Source: Clostridia bacterium (GTDB taxonomy: Bacteria; Bacillota; Clostridia; DUPQ01). Taken from it: a DNA stretch of 50,003 bases. Both the position numbers and the translations under genes were made by a program. Location: positions 1 through 50,003 of the forward strand of contig JAFGIJ010000030.1 of the NCBI GenBank assembly GCA_016929655.1. The letters run 5' to 3'. Numbering within the stretch: position 1 is the stretch's first letter; each line of letters begins with the position of its first letter. Below, piece by piece: positions 17,737 to 27,674 of this stretch. The notes beneath the pieces are model-generated. The model made no database searches and was not told where the DNA came from. It saw nothing but the letters and a program-made list of their open reading frames with translations.

Positions 17737-18552
17737 ATGCTGTATCTTGTTGCAACACCGATTGGAAACCTCGGAGATATTTCAAAAAGAGCTTTGGAAG
17801 TACTTGGGAGCTGCGATGTTATTGCATGTGAAGATACAAGGCATACAATAAAACTTTTGAATGCATATGAAATTAAAAAACCATTGGTTGCTTTTCATAT
17901 GCACAATGAGAAAGAAGCCGGTGAAAAGCTGTTGGAAAAAGCATTGGAAGGAAACACCATATGTCTTGTTTCCGATGCAGGCTGTCCTGGAATCTCAGAT
18001 CCGGGTGAATATCTGGTGAAACTTTTCCATGAAAACAATATTGGGGTCAGCGTCATCCCTGGACCAAATGCCGCACTTTCAGCACTTATGGTTTCAGGCC
18101 TTCCCACTGAAAAATTTGTCTTCGAGGGATTCCTACCAAGCCAGGAAAAGATTCGCAGGGAGCACTTGGTGAATCTTTGTGACGAAGAGAGAACGATGCT
18201 TTTTTATGAAGCACCTCACAGAATCGGTAAAACCCTGTGCAATATGAGGGATATTCTTGGCAAAAACAGGGAAGCTGCTGTTATAAAGGAAATTACGAAA
18301 CTGCACGAAACAATAATCAGGGGTCCACTGGGATTTCTTTTTGATAAGTTCTCAGATGATAAACAAAAAGGAGAATTTGTTATTGTAGTCAAAGGAGGGG
18401 TTTCTGAATTTGTTAAGACTTCTGTATCAGTGTCTGAAAGATACAGCGAATTGATTGAAAATGGAATGGACAGAAAAGAAGCTATGCGAACCGTAGCAAA
18501 GGAATTCAATATTTCAAGAAGAGAAGTCTATTCAAAGGTCAATGATATCTGA
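17737..18552 (+). CDS. rsmI: 16S rRNA (cytidine(1402)-2'-O)-methyltransferase
   Basis: MLYLVATPIGNLGDIS, EDTRHT, SDAGCPGISDPG, VIPGPNA. Confidence 0.95.
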   Translation: MLYLVATPIGNLGDISKRALEVLGSCDVIACEDTRHTIKLLNAYEIKKPLVAFHMHNEKEAGEKLLEKALEGNTICLVSDAGCPGISDPGEYLVKLFHENNIGVSVIPGPNAALSALMVSGLPTEKFVFEGFLPSQEKIRREHLVNLCDEERTMLFYEAPHRIGKTLCNMRDILGKNREAAVIKEITKLHETIIRGPLGFLFDKFSDDKQKGEFVIVVKGGVSEFVKTSVSVSERYSELIENGMDRKEAMRTVAKEFNISRREVYSKVNDI

Positions 18553-18554
18553 GG

Positions 18555-18791
18555 TCACACCATGTTTTCGATGCAGTCCCTGCAAACGATTTTATCCCTG
18601 TAATCAATGGTGTTTTCAGTAGCACCGCAGAAAACACATGAAGGCTGATGTTTCTTTATTATAATGCTGTCATCCTGCATATATATTTCAACTGCATCCC
18701 TGTCACCGATCCCAAGGGACCTTCTTAATTCTATAGGAACTACAATACGTCCCAGCTCATCAACTTTTCTTACGATTCCAGTGGCTTTCAT
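18555..18791 (-). CDS. abrB: AbrB family transcriptional regulator with C-terminal CxxC zinc-ribbon-like motif
   Basis: MKATGIVRKVDELGRIVVPIELRRSLGI; CVFCG...CRDC. Confidence 0.92.
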   Translation of the reverse strand: MKATGIVRKVDELGRIVVPIELRRSLGIGDRDAVEIYMQDDSIIIKKHQPSCVFCGATENTIDYRDKIVCRDCIENMV

Positions 18792-18997
18792 AATGTTGTC
18801 CCCCTGAGGAATTACTAAAATTTGGTAATTAAATGATAACATCAGACATTCAGGCAGTCAACAGCACAGAAAATATGAATCCTTGGAAATCAGGAGGTAT
18901 TGTTCAATAACTGAGTTGTATATTTGAAGTCTAAAAATGGAATTATTCAGAAAAATACTATATATTATTAAGGTAAAAAGTAACTTGGGAGGCTTCG

Positions 18998-19723
18998 ATG
19001 ATTAATATCAATAATGTCACAAAAACCTATGGAAGCGGTATCAAGGCCGTGGATGGTCTGACCCTGGAAATACGCAAAGGTGAAATATTCGGTTTCCTTG
19101 GACCAAATGGTGCAGGAAAAACAACTACAATAAAAATGGTTACCGGTATTCTGCCGCCTGACGAAGGAACTATTTTGATAAATGGATATGACATTTCCAA
19201 GGATCCCATTAATGCCAAGATGGAAATAGGATTTGTTTCAGACGACCCTAATGTCTTTGAAAGACTCAAAGGTCTTGAGTACCTCAATTTCATGGCGGAC
19301 ATTTATAAAGTTCCCGCAGAAGGACGCAGGGAACGTATTCTTGAACTGGCAGAAGAATTTGATATGAAAAATGCCCTTGATGATAAAATACAAAGCTATT
19401 CACATGGTATGAAACAGAAAATCGTAGTTATGGGTGTTTTGATTCATGACCCTGATGTGTGGATTCTTGATGAACCTCTTTCAGGACTTGACCCCAAATC
19501 TTCATTTACACTCAAAAAAATAATGAGGGACCATGCAGACAAAGGAAATACCGTTATGTTTTCCACCCACGTTCTTGAAGTGGCGGAAAAGGTCTGTGAC
19601 AGGATAGCCGTAATCAACAAAGGTAAGATACTCTTCGTGGGAACCCTTGCACAAATGAAGGGCAGCCTTAAAACAGATACAAGCCTTGAAAAAATGTTCC
19701 TGGAGATGACTGATGATGAGTAA
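18998..19723 (+). CDS. ABC transporter ATP-binding protein
   Basis: GPNGAGKTTT, LDEPLSGLDP. Confidence 0.93.
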   Translation: MININNVTKTYGSGIKAVDGLTLEIRKGEIFGFLGPNGAGKTTTIKMVTGILPPDEGTILINGYDISKDPINAKMEIGFVSDDPNVFERLKGLEYLNFMADIYKVPAEGRRERILELAEEFDMKNALDDKIQSYSHGMKQKIVVMGVLIHDPDVWILDEPLSGLDPKSSFTLKKIMRDHADKGNTVMFSTHVLEVAEKVCDRIAVINKGKILFVGTLAQMKGSLKTDTSLEKMFLEMTDDE

Positions 19724-21353
19724 TGTTATTAAGCTTATTAAAATAGGACTTCTGACAACATTCAGGGGACAGGTAGGAAAGAAAAGGAAAATCCAAAAAC
19801 CATTGTTTGCCGTTTTGATGCTCGTTGCATTTTCACCGATGGTATTTTCATTGGTTGAAATTATCCGGGTTATGTATGGCTCCCTTGATATGTTTGGTCA
19901 GGGCGACTCCATTATGGCACTAGGCTTGCTGGTTGCTTCAATGGTGGTGTTTATCTTTGGAATATTCTACACCATTGGCTCATATTACATGGCCCAGGAT
20001 ATCCCAATATACCTTCAGCTGCCACTGAAACCATGGGAAATCTCAATATCAAGGTTTGCGATGGTATTGCTTTATGAGTATCTTACAATGCTTATATTCT
20101 TCCTTCCTGTTGTACTTGGATTTGGAATAGCAGCAGAAAAAGGTGTCTTTTACTATCTGCTTTCAGTTCCGGTATTTTTAATGGTGCCAATATTACCTTT
20201 GTCACTTGCATCAATGCTGGTTATTACAATTATGAGCTTTTCTAAAAAAGCAATAAACAAAGATAGATTCACAATGATTGCAAGTTTGCTGGGCCTTGGA
20301 ATAGGTGTCGGGTTCAATTTCGGTTTCCAGTCACTTATAAGTAGGGTTGACAATGCAAATGGGTTCCAGGAAATGGTACTTTCAGGAAAAATTTCGATGG
20401 CTGAGAATATTGCCCGTTTTTTTCCTGGAATACCCAATGCAACAAAGGCACTTGTTGAAAACAATGTACTGCACCTAATAATTTTTATTTTGGTTGCAGC
20501 TGTTGCAATTATTTTATTCATGCTTGTTTCAAAGGCTTTGTACTTCCGTGGTGTCCTGGGTATAAACCAACAGGTTTCCAGGAGAAAATTTGATGAAAAG
20601 CGTATTGACGGTTATGATTCCAAAAACCCCATCAGAACATATTTGAACAAGGAACTCAAGTTGATTTTCAGAACACCCATATATTTCATGAATCTTGTAC
20701 TTATAGACATTTTACTGCCTTTGTTTATGATAATACCAATGTTCATATCGATAGGTGCTGAACAGATAAATGCCATAAAAGATCAACTGATTGCATCAGC
20801 AACACCCGGAATATTCATAGCCGTTTCATTCATTGTTTTCATGTTTATAAGTGCCATGAACGGTATTACTGCAACATCAATATCGAGGGAAGGCAAACAG
20901 ATATATATGATGAAATACCTGCCCATCAGTTATACTGAACAGCTCAATGCAAAACTTCTCTCGGGAATGGTTGTTTCATCAGCAGGAATGATTTTGCTTG
21001 TAGTCATCCTGACGATTTTCCTTGAAATTTCAATACCGATTGCGATGCTTATGCTATTATCTGGATTCAACGCAGTTATTCTCACCCGGCTCACGGGGAT
21101 GTACATAGATGCTGCCAATCCTAAATTGAAGTGGGACAATGAGCAAAAGGCTGTAAAGCAGAACATGAACCTGGTTTTCAACATGCTCATTGGAATGGGA
21201 GTAGCGGGACTTGCAGTAATATTCATAATATTTGCCGGTCAGTCACTGCTGTTGAACTCATTGGTTTTCATAGTTGGAATGGCATTTGTGAATGGGATGA
21301 TTTATAAACTTCTTTCAAGAAGCTTTCCCAGAATGATCGAACGAATTGAATGA
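19713..21353 (+). CDS. ABC transporter permease (multi-TM)
   Basis: Overlaps ATPase gene; many hydrophobic segments. Confidence 0.8.
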   Translation: MMSNVIKLIKIGLLTTFRGQVGKKRKIQKPLFAVLMLVAFSPMVFSLVEIIRVMYGSLDMFGQGDSIMALGLLVASMVVFIFGIFYTIGSYYMAQDIPIYLQLPLKPWEISISRFAMVLLYEYLTMLIFFLPVVLGFGIAAEKGVFYYLLSVPVFLMVPILPLSLASMLVITIMSFSKKAINKDRFTMIASLLGLGIGVGFNFGFQSLISRVDNANGFQEMVLSGKISMAENIARFFPGIPNATKALVENNVLHLIIFILVAAVAIILFMLVSKALYFRGVLGINQQVSRRKFDEKRIDGYDSKNPIRTYLNKELKLIFRTPIYFMNLVLIDILLPLFMIIPMFISIGAEQINAIKDQLIASATPGIFIAVSFIVFMFISAMNGITATSISREGKQIYMMKYLPISYTEQLNAKLLSGMVVSSAGMILLVVILTIFLEISIPIAMLMLLSGFNAVILTRLTGMYIDAANPKLKWDNEQKAVKQNMNLVFNMLIGMGVAGLAVIFIIFAGQSLLLNSLVFIVGMAFVNGMIYKLLSRSFPRMIERIE

Positions 21354-21415
21354 GTGGCACTTACCAAGTGTCTTGGGCATTTAATATATAATATTGAATA
21401 CAGTTGTGGGTTTAA

Positions 21416-22633
21416 GTGTTAAGAAGAGAAAAAGACATAAGGAGAACAGGATTTAACAAGGGGATGCTCTCCATGGTAATCATGGTGGTATTCATTGGTT
21501 TTGGTGAAAAAATGGGGGAGAGGTTCCTGCCTCTTTATATTATGTCACTTGGCGGTACGGCTGTGGCTGTTGCTTCCCTGAATACCATTGACAACCTTCT
21601 GAGTTCAATGTACTCATATCCTGGCGGGTGGATTGCGGATAGGCTGGGTTATAAAAAAGCATTGGTTATATTCACCCTGGTTGCCCTGTTCGGTTATTTG
21701 CTGGTAATTTTAATACCGACATGGCAGTCAGTGCTGATTGGAGCAATTTTCTTCATAGCCTGGACAGCAATATCACTTCCTGCAGTAATGAGTCTTGTTT
21801 CAAGGACAATGCCGGGGAACAAGAGAGTCACCGGTGTTACAATACATTCCTTTGTAAGGAGGATTCCAATGGCTCTTGGCCCGGTTGCCGGAGGGGCATT
21901 AATTGGAATTTACGGAGAAATAACCGGTATGAGAATAGCCTTTTCTGTTGCGGCAGTACTGGCTGTTCTCTCAATAGGATTTGTAATTAAATTCATGCCC
22001 GATGATAAGGTAATAAAACCAAAATCAAAGGGATTCATTAAAACCATCAGTAACCTGAACAAACCACTTAGAACACTTTTAATATCCGATATACTTATAA
22101 GATTTGCTGAACAGATCCCATATGCCTTTGTTGTAATATGGGCGGTAACCATGAATGGACTTTCGCCGGTGAAATTCGGTGTGCTGACTATGATTGAAAT
22201 GGTTACTGCAATGGTAATATATATTCCCGTGGCATATTTTGCAGATAAATACAGGAAAAAACCATTTATTCTTGTAACCTTTATATTTTTTACATTGTTC
22301 CCTTTGATACTTATCTTCTCAAAATCATTCGGCATGCTGGTGGTGGCATTTGTTATACGAGGAATGAAGGAGTTTGGTGAACCAACCAGAAAGGCACTTA
22401 TCATGGACCTTGCTCCGGAAGAAGAAAAGGCATCTACTTTCGGTGCATATTATCTGATCAGGGATATTTTTGTTGCCATGGCTGCATTTGGAGCTGCTTT
22501 TTTGTGGAATATTTCCCCTGAAGCAAACTTTATTGCGGCATTTATTTTTGGTGCAATAGGTTGCATAATTTTTGCAAAATATGGCCGGGATTCCGGTTTG
22601 GATACTATTTTAGAAGCAACAGCAAAGCAATGA
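21416..22633 (+). CDS. MFS transporter
   Basis: 12-TM-like, PGGWIADRLGYKK motif A; GTG start. Confidence 0.85.
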   Translation: MLRREKDIRRTGFNKGMLSMVIMVVFIGFGEKMGERFLPLYIMSLGGTAVAVASLNTIDNLLSSMYSYPGGWIADRLGYKKALVIFTLVALFGYLLVILIPTWQSVLIGAIFFIAWTAISLPAVMSLVSRTMPGNKRVTGVTIHSFVRRIPMALGPVAGGALIGIYGEITGMRIAFSVAAVLAVLSIGFVIKFMPDDKVIKPKSKGFIKTISNLNKPLRTLLISDILIRFAEQIPYAFVVIWAVTMNGLSPVKFGVLTMIEMVTAMVIYIPVAYFADKYRKKPFILVTFIFFTLFPLILIFSKSFGMLVVAFVIRGMKEFGEPTRKALIMDLAPEEEKASTFGAYYLIRDIFVAMAAFGAAFLWNISPEANFIAAFIFGAIGCIIFAKYGRDSGLDTILEATAKQ

Positions 22634-22686
22634 ATAACTATAAGACCATTTTTACAACCAATACTTGCTGCAGAGGGGTTTATTTC

Positions 22687-22715
22687 TTGACAGTATTGGT
22701 CAATGACTATAAAAT
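22687..22715 (+). promoter_or_regulatory. sigma-A-type promoter upstream of rny
   Basis: TTGACA, 17-bp spacer, TAAAAT. Confidence 0.6.
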
Positions 22716-22788
22716 GAACTTCAGTGTAATATGAAAAAATAAATTTAATGGCATATGAACATTGAAAATTTAATAAGGAGGTGCTGCA

Positions 22789-24345
22789 ATGCCGAATATA
22801 ATTATTATTATATTATTTGGCGCTGCTTTGCTGATAATTGTCGCGATTGTATCGTTTTTGATCGGTGGTGTCGCTGCCAGAAACAAAGCGACCAAAACGG
22901 TCGGAGATGCAAAGACTCAGGTCCAGAAAATAATCGCAGAAGGCGAGAAACAAGCTGAGGCCAAAAGACGCGAAATAATGATTGAAGCCAAGGAAGAAAT
23001 TCACAAAAGCAAAGTTGCATTAGAAAAAGATCTGAAGGAAAGACGCAGTGATATACTGCAGATGGAAAAAAGAATTCTCCAAAAAGAAGAGAATCTTGAA
23101 AAGAAACTTGAATCCCTTGAGAGCAAGGAAGAGCTACTGACGAGCAAAGTCAAAAAGATCGAGGAAAAAGAGAAGGAAACCACAGAACTGCTTCACAAGC
23201 AGCTCGAAAAACTGGAAACAATATCAGGACTTACGGTAGAGGAAGCAAAAAGCTATATGCTGAGCTTACTTGAAGATGAAATTAAACATGAAAAAGCCGT
23301 TATAATCAGGGAACACGAGACCAGAATCAAGGAAGAATCGGAACAGATTTCCCAGACGATAATTGCAACAGCGATTCAGAACAATGCTGCAGACTATGTA
23401 GCTGAAAATACTGTATCGGTTGTTGCTCTTCCCAATGATGAAATGAAGGGGAGAATAATAGGAAGGGAAGGCCGCAATATAAGGGCACTTGAAACCATGA
23501 CCGGGATTGATATCATCATCGACGATACACCCGAAGCTGTTGTGCTTTCAGGGTTTGATCCCATCAGAAGGGAAATAGCCCGTATAACCCTTGAAAAACT
23601 TATTGCTGACGGAAGAATCCATCCGGCAAGAATTGAAGAGATGGTAAACAAGGCAACCAAGGAACTTGAAAGCACGGTCAAGAAGACCGGTGACCAGGCA
23701 GCCTTTGATGCCGGAGTCTTCGGACTACACCCTGAACTTATAAGTTTAATAGGAAGACTGAAATACCGTACAAGTTATGGACAGAATATCCTCAAGCATT
23801 CCCTTGAGGTAGCTTCACTTGCAGCCGTTATGGCCGGTGAACTGGGGCTTGATGTAAAACTTGCAAAGAGAGCAGGTCTGCTGCACGATATTGGGAAATC
23901 CATAGACTTTGAGATGGAAGGATCCCACATTACCATCGGTGCTGACATTGCCAAGAAATACAAGGAAAATGATGTAGTAATCAATTCCATAATGTCCCAC
24001 CACGGTGATGTAGAACCTACCAGTGTCATATCTGTGCTGATTCAGGCGGCGGATGCAATATCAGCTGCACGACCCGGAGCCAGAAGGGAAACCCTGGAAG
24101 CTTATGTCAAGAGAATTGAGAAGCTTGAAGAAATTGCCTCGTCCTTTGAAGGCATTGAAAAGTCATATGCTGTTCAGGCCGGCAGGGAAGTCCGCATAAT
24201 GGTTAAACCGGATGAATTGTCAGATGATGATATTGTTCTCACCTGCAGGGCGATAGTCAAGAAAATCGAAGAAGAACTTGATTACCCTGGACAGATAAAG
24301 GTCAATGTTATCAGGGAAACAAGGGTAACAGAATACGCAAAATAG
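22789..24345 (+). CDS. rny: ribonuclease Y
   Basis: N-terminal TM, coiled coil, KH ([15 protein letters not shown]), HD domain ([10 protein letters not shown]); RBS GGAGG. Confidence 0.97.
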   Translation: MPNIIIIILFGAALLIIVAIVSFLIGGVAARNKATKTVGDAKTQVQKIIAEGEKQAEAKRREIMIEAKEEIHKSKVALEKDLKERRSDILQMEKRILQKEENLEKKLESLESKEELLTSKVKKIEEKEKETTELLHKQLEKLETISGLTVEEAKSYMLSLLEDEIKHEKAVIIREHETRIKEESEQISQTIIATAIQNNAADYVAENTVSVVALPNDEMKGRIIGREGRNIRALETMTGIDIIIDDTPEAVVLSGFDPIRREIARITLEKLIADGRIHPARIEEMVNKATKELESTVKKTGDQAAFDAGVFGLHPELISLIGRLKYRTSYGQNILKHSLEVASLAAVMAGELGLDVKLAKRAGLLHDIGKSIDFEMEGSHITIGADIAKKYKENDVVINSIMSHHGDVEPTSVISVLIQAADAISAARPGARRETLEAYVKRIEKLEEIASSFEGIEKSYAVQAGREVRIMVKPDELSDDDIVLTCRAIVKKIEEELDYPGQIKVNVIRETRVTEYAK

Positions 24346-24350
24346 AGGAA

Positions 24351-24374
24351 AACGCGGTTTGTCCGCGTTTTTCT
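24351..24374 (+). terminator. Hairpin with T tract between rny and ymdB
   Basis: AACGCGG TTTGT CCGCGTT TTTC. Confidence 0.75.
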
Positions 24375-24393
24375 TATGCCTTTCGGAGGACTA

Positions 24394-25176
24394 ATGAGAG
24401 TAGTTTTCATCGGAGATGTATGCTACAAATCAGGAAGACAGATATTGAAGGAACGGCTTCTTGGAATATTAAAAAAATATGAAGCTGGGTTTTGTGTTGT
24501 AAATGGTGAAAATGCCGCAGGTGGAAAAGGAATAAATGGCGCATATGCTAAGGAAATATACGAAGCTGGTGCAGATGTAATAACCACAGGTAACCATGTA
24601 TGGGCAAGAACTGAAATCTATCATTACATAGACAGCGATAAGAATTTATTGCGACCGTTGAATTATAGCAAATCAAACATGGGAAGAGGAGTAGCCTATA
24701 TTGAAAAAAATGGGTCAACACTTGCTGTGGTTAACCTGAGCGGAAGAGTCTTCATGGAACCCTGCGACTGTCCTTTTGATGAGATGGAAAGAAAACTGCC
24801 TGAAATAAAGGAAAGAACCAAGATTGTACTTGTGGATTTCCATGGTGAAGCTACCAGCGAAAAAGCAGCCTTTGCCTGGAATTTCGACGGAAGGGTAAGC
24901 GCAGTTATCGGAACTCATACCCATGTACAGACGGCAGATGAAAGAATACTTCCATTTGGCACAGCCGTGATTTCTGATGCGGGTATGACAGGACCATACG
25001 ACGGTGTAATTGGTGCTGATAGAGAAATAATTATTGATAGATTCAGGACAGGACTCCCTTCACACTTTAAGATGCAAAAGGGAAGAGCGCAGCTGAATGG
25101 TGTCTTTTTGGAAATTGATGACACCACAGGTAAATGCATGAAGATTGAAAGGATAATGGAAATTGAAGAAGAATAG
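24394..25176 (+). CDS. ymdB: YmdB family metallophosphoesterase
   Basis: MRVVFIGDVCYKSGR, NGENAAGGKGI, TGNHVW, GTHTHVQTAD; RBS CGGAGGA. Confidence 0.93.
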   Translation: MRVVFIGDVCYKSGRQILKERLLGILKKYEAGFCVVNGENAAGGKGINGAYAKEIYEAGADVITTGNHVWARTEIYHYIDSDKNLLRPLNYSKSNMGRGVAYIEKNGSTLAVVNLSGRVFMEPCDCPFDEMERKLPEIKERTKIVLVDFHGEATSEKAAFAWNFDGRVSAVIGTHTHVQTADERILPFGTAVISDAGMTGPYDGVIGADREIIIDRFRTGLPSHFKMQKGRAQLNGVFLEIDDTTGKCMKIERIMEIEEE

Positions 25177-25696
25177 TTTTAAATGGAAATCTCTTTTGTG
25201 GTTTCTTGTAACGATATTTGGATTGTTGGCAGACAGGGTAACAAAGGCTGTTATATCCGGTAATTTAGCAGAAGGAGAAAAGATTGAAGTCATTGAAAAT
25301 TTCTTCTACATAACACACCACACAAATACGGGGGCTGCCTGGGGCATACTGCAGAATGCAACCATGATACTTGGAATTTTAAGTGTAGTTGTTTCCATAG
25401 GGCTATTATATTTTTTCTTTAAATTTGATATGTGGCCTGCAAGACTTTCCCTTACCATGATTATCGGTGGAGCAATTGGTAACGCAATAGGAAGAATATT
25501 CAACGGTAGAGTAATTGATTTTCTTGACTTCTATATTTTTGGATATGATTTTCCAATATTTAATGTTGCAGATATGATGGTTACAGTCGGAACTATAATT
25601 CTTGTTGTTTTTATTCTTTTCTTTTATAAAGAACCAAAGGAAGAAATCCCCGGTGCAGCAAAGGATGGGGAGTTGTCTGATGATAATAAAAATTAA
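25163..25696 (+). CDS. lspA: lipoprotein signal peptidase (signal peptidase II)
   Basis: GGAIGNAIGRIFNGRVIDFLDF, FPIFNVADMMV. Confidence 0.93.
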   Translation: MKKNSFKWKSLLWFLVTIFGLLADRVTKAVISGNLAEGEKIEVIENFFYITHHTNTGAAWGILQNATMILGILSVVVSIGLLYFFFKFDMWPARLSLTMIIGGAIGNAIGRIFNGRVIDFLDFYIFGYDFPIFNVADMMVTVGTIILVVFILFFYKEPKEEIPGAAKDGELSDDNKN

Positions 25697-26588
25697 TGGC
25701 GATGAAACTGGGAATCGGATAGATGCTTATATTTCTGAAATCATGGAAGATGTATCACGTTCCTATGTCCAGAAATTGATATCTACCGGTGCGGTTCTTG
25801 TGAACGACAATATTATAAAAGCGGGATACAAACTAAGGGATGGGGATTCTATTTCCATTGATATTCCTGGCCCTGAAACACTGGATGCTGTTCCTGAAGA
25901 CATACCAATTGAAATAATATACGAAGACGATCATATAATCGTTGTGAATAAACCCAGGGGAATGGTTGTTCATCCGGCTCCGGGAAATTATAACGGAACT
26001 TTGGTCAATGCACTTTTATTTCACTGCAAGGGCAGGCTTTCTTCAATAAACGGTGTTGAAAGGCCGGGTATAGTCCATAGGATTGACAAGGACACCTCAG
26101 GAATTCTGGTTGTGGCTAAATCAGACCAGGCACACAGAACCCTTAGCGATATGTTTTCAAGGCATGATATCCAAAGGGAATATACCGCTATTACTGTCGG
26201 TGTAATAAGCGAAAATGCAGCAAAGATTGACGCACCCATCGGAAGGCATCATGAAGACCGTCAAAGAATGGGTGTAAATCTGAGAAACGGAAAAGAAGCC
26301 GTAACCCATTTTACTGTATTGGAAAGATTCAGAAAAACAACGCTGATAAAAGCAGTGCTGGAAACCGGCAGAACTCACCAAATCAGAGTTCATATGGCAT
26401 ATATAGGATATCCCCTGGCAGGCGATACCACTTATGGAAGGGGAAAAAGAAAATTCAATATTGAAGGACAGGCATTGCATGCAGGGAGGCTTGCTTTCAA
26501 TCATCCTGTTACCGGGGAGTTCATGTCATTTGAAGCAGAACCTCCTTTTGAATTCATGGAACTTCTGGAGGAGCTTCGGAATGAATGA
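25680..26588 (+). CDS. rluD: RluD-family pseudouridine synthase
   Basis: S4 domain, GIVHRIDKDTSGILVVAK, GRTHQIRVHMAYIGYPLAGD. Confidence 0.94.
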   Translation: MIIKINGDETGNRIDAYISEIMEDVSRSYVQKLISTGAVLVNDNIIKAGYKLRDGDSISIDIPGPETLDAVPEDIPIEIIYEDDHIIVVNKPRGMVVHPAPGNYNGTLVNALLFHCKGRLSSINGVERPGIVHRIDKDTSGILVVAKSDQAHRTLSDMFSRHDIQREYTAITVGVISENAAKIDAPIGRHHEDRQRMGVNLRNGKEAVTHFTVLERFRKTTLIKAVLETGRTHQIRVHMAYIGYPLAGDTTYGRGKRKFNIEGQALHAGRLAFNHPVTGEFMSFEAEPPFEFMELLEELRNE

Positions 26589-27297
26589 TTCAATCTTTGG
26601 AAGAACCAATGCACTTCTGGGAAGTGAAGCAATGAAAAAACTTCACGGAAGCAGTATTTGTCTTTTGGGATTGGGAGGGGTTGGTTCATATGCTTTTGAA
26701 GCCCTTGTCAGGGCTGGGATAGGAAGACTGATAATAGTTGACCATGCCAGGGTGGATATAACAAATATAAACAGACAACTCATTGCGCTGGAATCAACAA
26801 TCGGACGGTATAAGACTGAGGCTGCTTCAACTAGAGCAACGGAAATAAACCCCAACATAAAGGTAGAGTGTCACAATCTGTTCATCGATGATACAAACAT
26901 TGAATCAATTATCCCGGACGATGTTGATTATATCGTTGATGCAATCGACAGTGTATCATCAAAATTAGTTCTGGCTGAATTCGCTAATAAAAAATCAATA
27001 CCGGTTATAAGCTGCATGGGTACCGGAAACAAACTACATCCCGAGAAACTTATGATAGGTGATATATCAAAAACATCTGTGGACCCTCTTGCGAGGGTAA
27101 TGCGGACTGAATTGAAAAAAAGGGGAATAAAAAAGCTGGAAGTTGTATGGTCTGATGAGCTGCCACTTCTCAAAGGTGATGATCTTCCCCTGGACAAAGA
27201 TGGTAGAAAAGTGCCTGCAAGTATATCGTATGTTCCATCTGCAGCAGGTATTTTAATGGCATCCGTTGTGGTCAACCGTATCACAGGAAATGCCTGA
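26581..27297 (+). CDS. tcdA: ThiF/TcdA-type tRNA threonylcarbamoyladenosine dehydratase
   Basis: GLGGVGSYAFEALVRAGIG, DITNINRQL; ATG 26581. Confidence 0.9.
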   Translation: MNDSIFGRTNALLGSEAMKKLHGSSICLLGLGGVGSYAFEALVRAGIGRLIIVDHARVDITNINRQLIALESTIGRYKTEAASTRATEINPNIKVECHNLFIDDTNIESIIPDDVDYIVDAIDSVSSKLVLAEFANKKSIPVISCMGTGNKLHPEKLMIGDISKTSVDPLARVMRTELKKRGIKKLEVVWSDELPLLKGDDLPLDKDGRKVPASISYVPSAAGILMASVVVNRITGNA

Positions 27298-27370
27298 CAT
27301 ATGATATAATGATTTCACACGTTAAAGTGCTGAATTACGTTTCCGCTCTACCGGAAACTCGGAGGTTCCC

Positions 27371-27673
27371 ATGAATGGAAAAATAAAAAACCAACATATA
27401 GATATATTGTTCAAGGCAATACTGGAACTTAAGAATACAGAAGAGTGCTATATGTTCTTTGAGGATATTTGTACAGTAAGTGAGCTAAATGCAATAGCAC
27501 AGCGGCTTGAGGTTGCGCGGATGTTGAAGAACAAAAAGACCTACTCAGAGATATCTGAAGAATCCGGAGCAAGTGCCGCTACCATAAGCAGGGTTAACCG
27601 TTGTCTTAATTATGGTGCAGACGGTTATAATCTGATACTTGAACGAATGGCAGAAAAATACGGAGAAAAATGA
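27371..27673 (+). CDS. TrpR-related YerC/YecD family DNA-binding protein
   Basis: [40 protein letters not shown]. Confidence 0.9.
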   Translation: MNGKIKNQHIDILFKAILELKNTEECYMFFEDICTVSELNAIAQRLEVARMLKNKKTYSEISEESGASAATISRVNRCLNYGADGYNLILERMAEKYGEK

Positions 27674-27674
27674 A

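Noticed and set aside
21356-21385. Terminator after the ABC permease gene
   Set aside because: GGCACTT-ACC-AAGTGTC hairpin exists but has no T tract; too weak to annotate.
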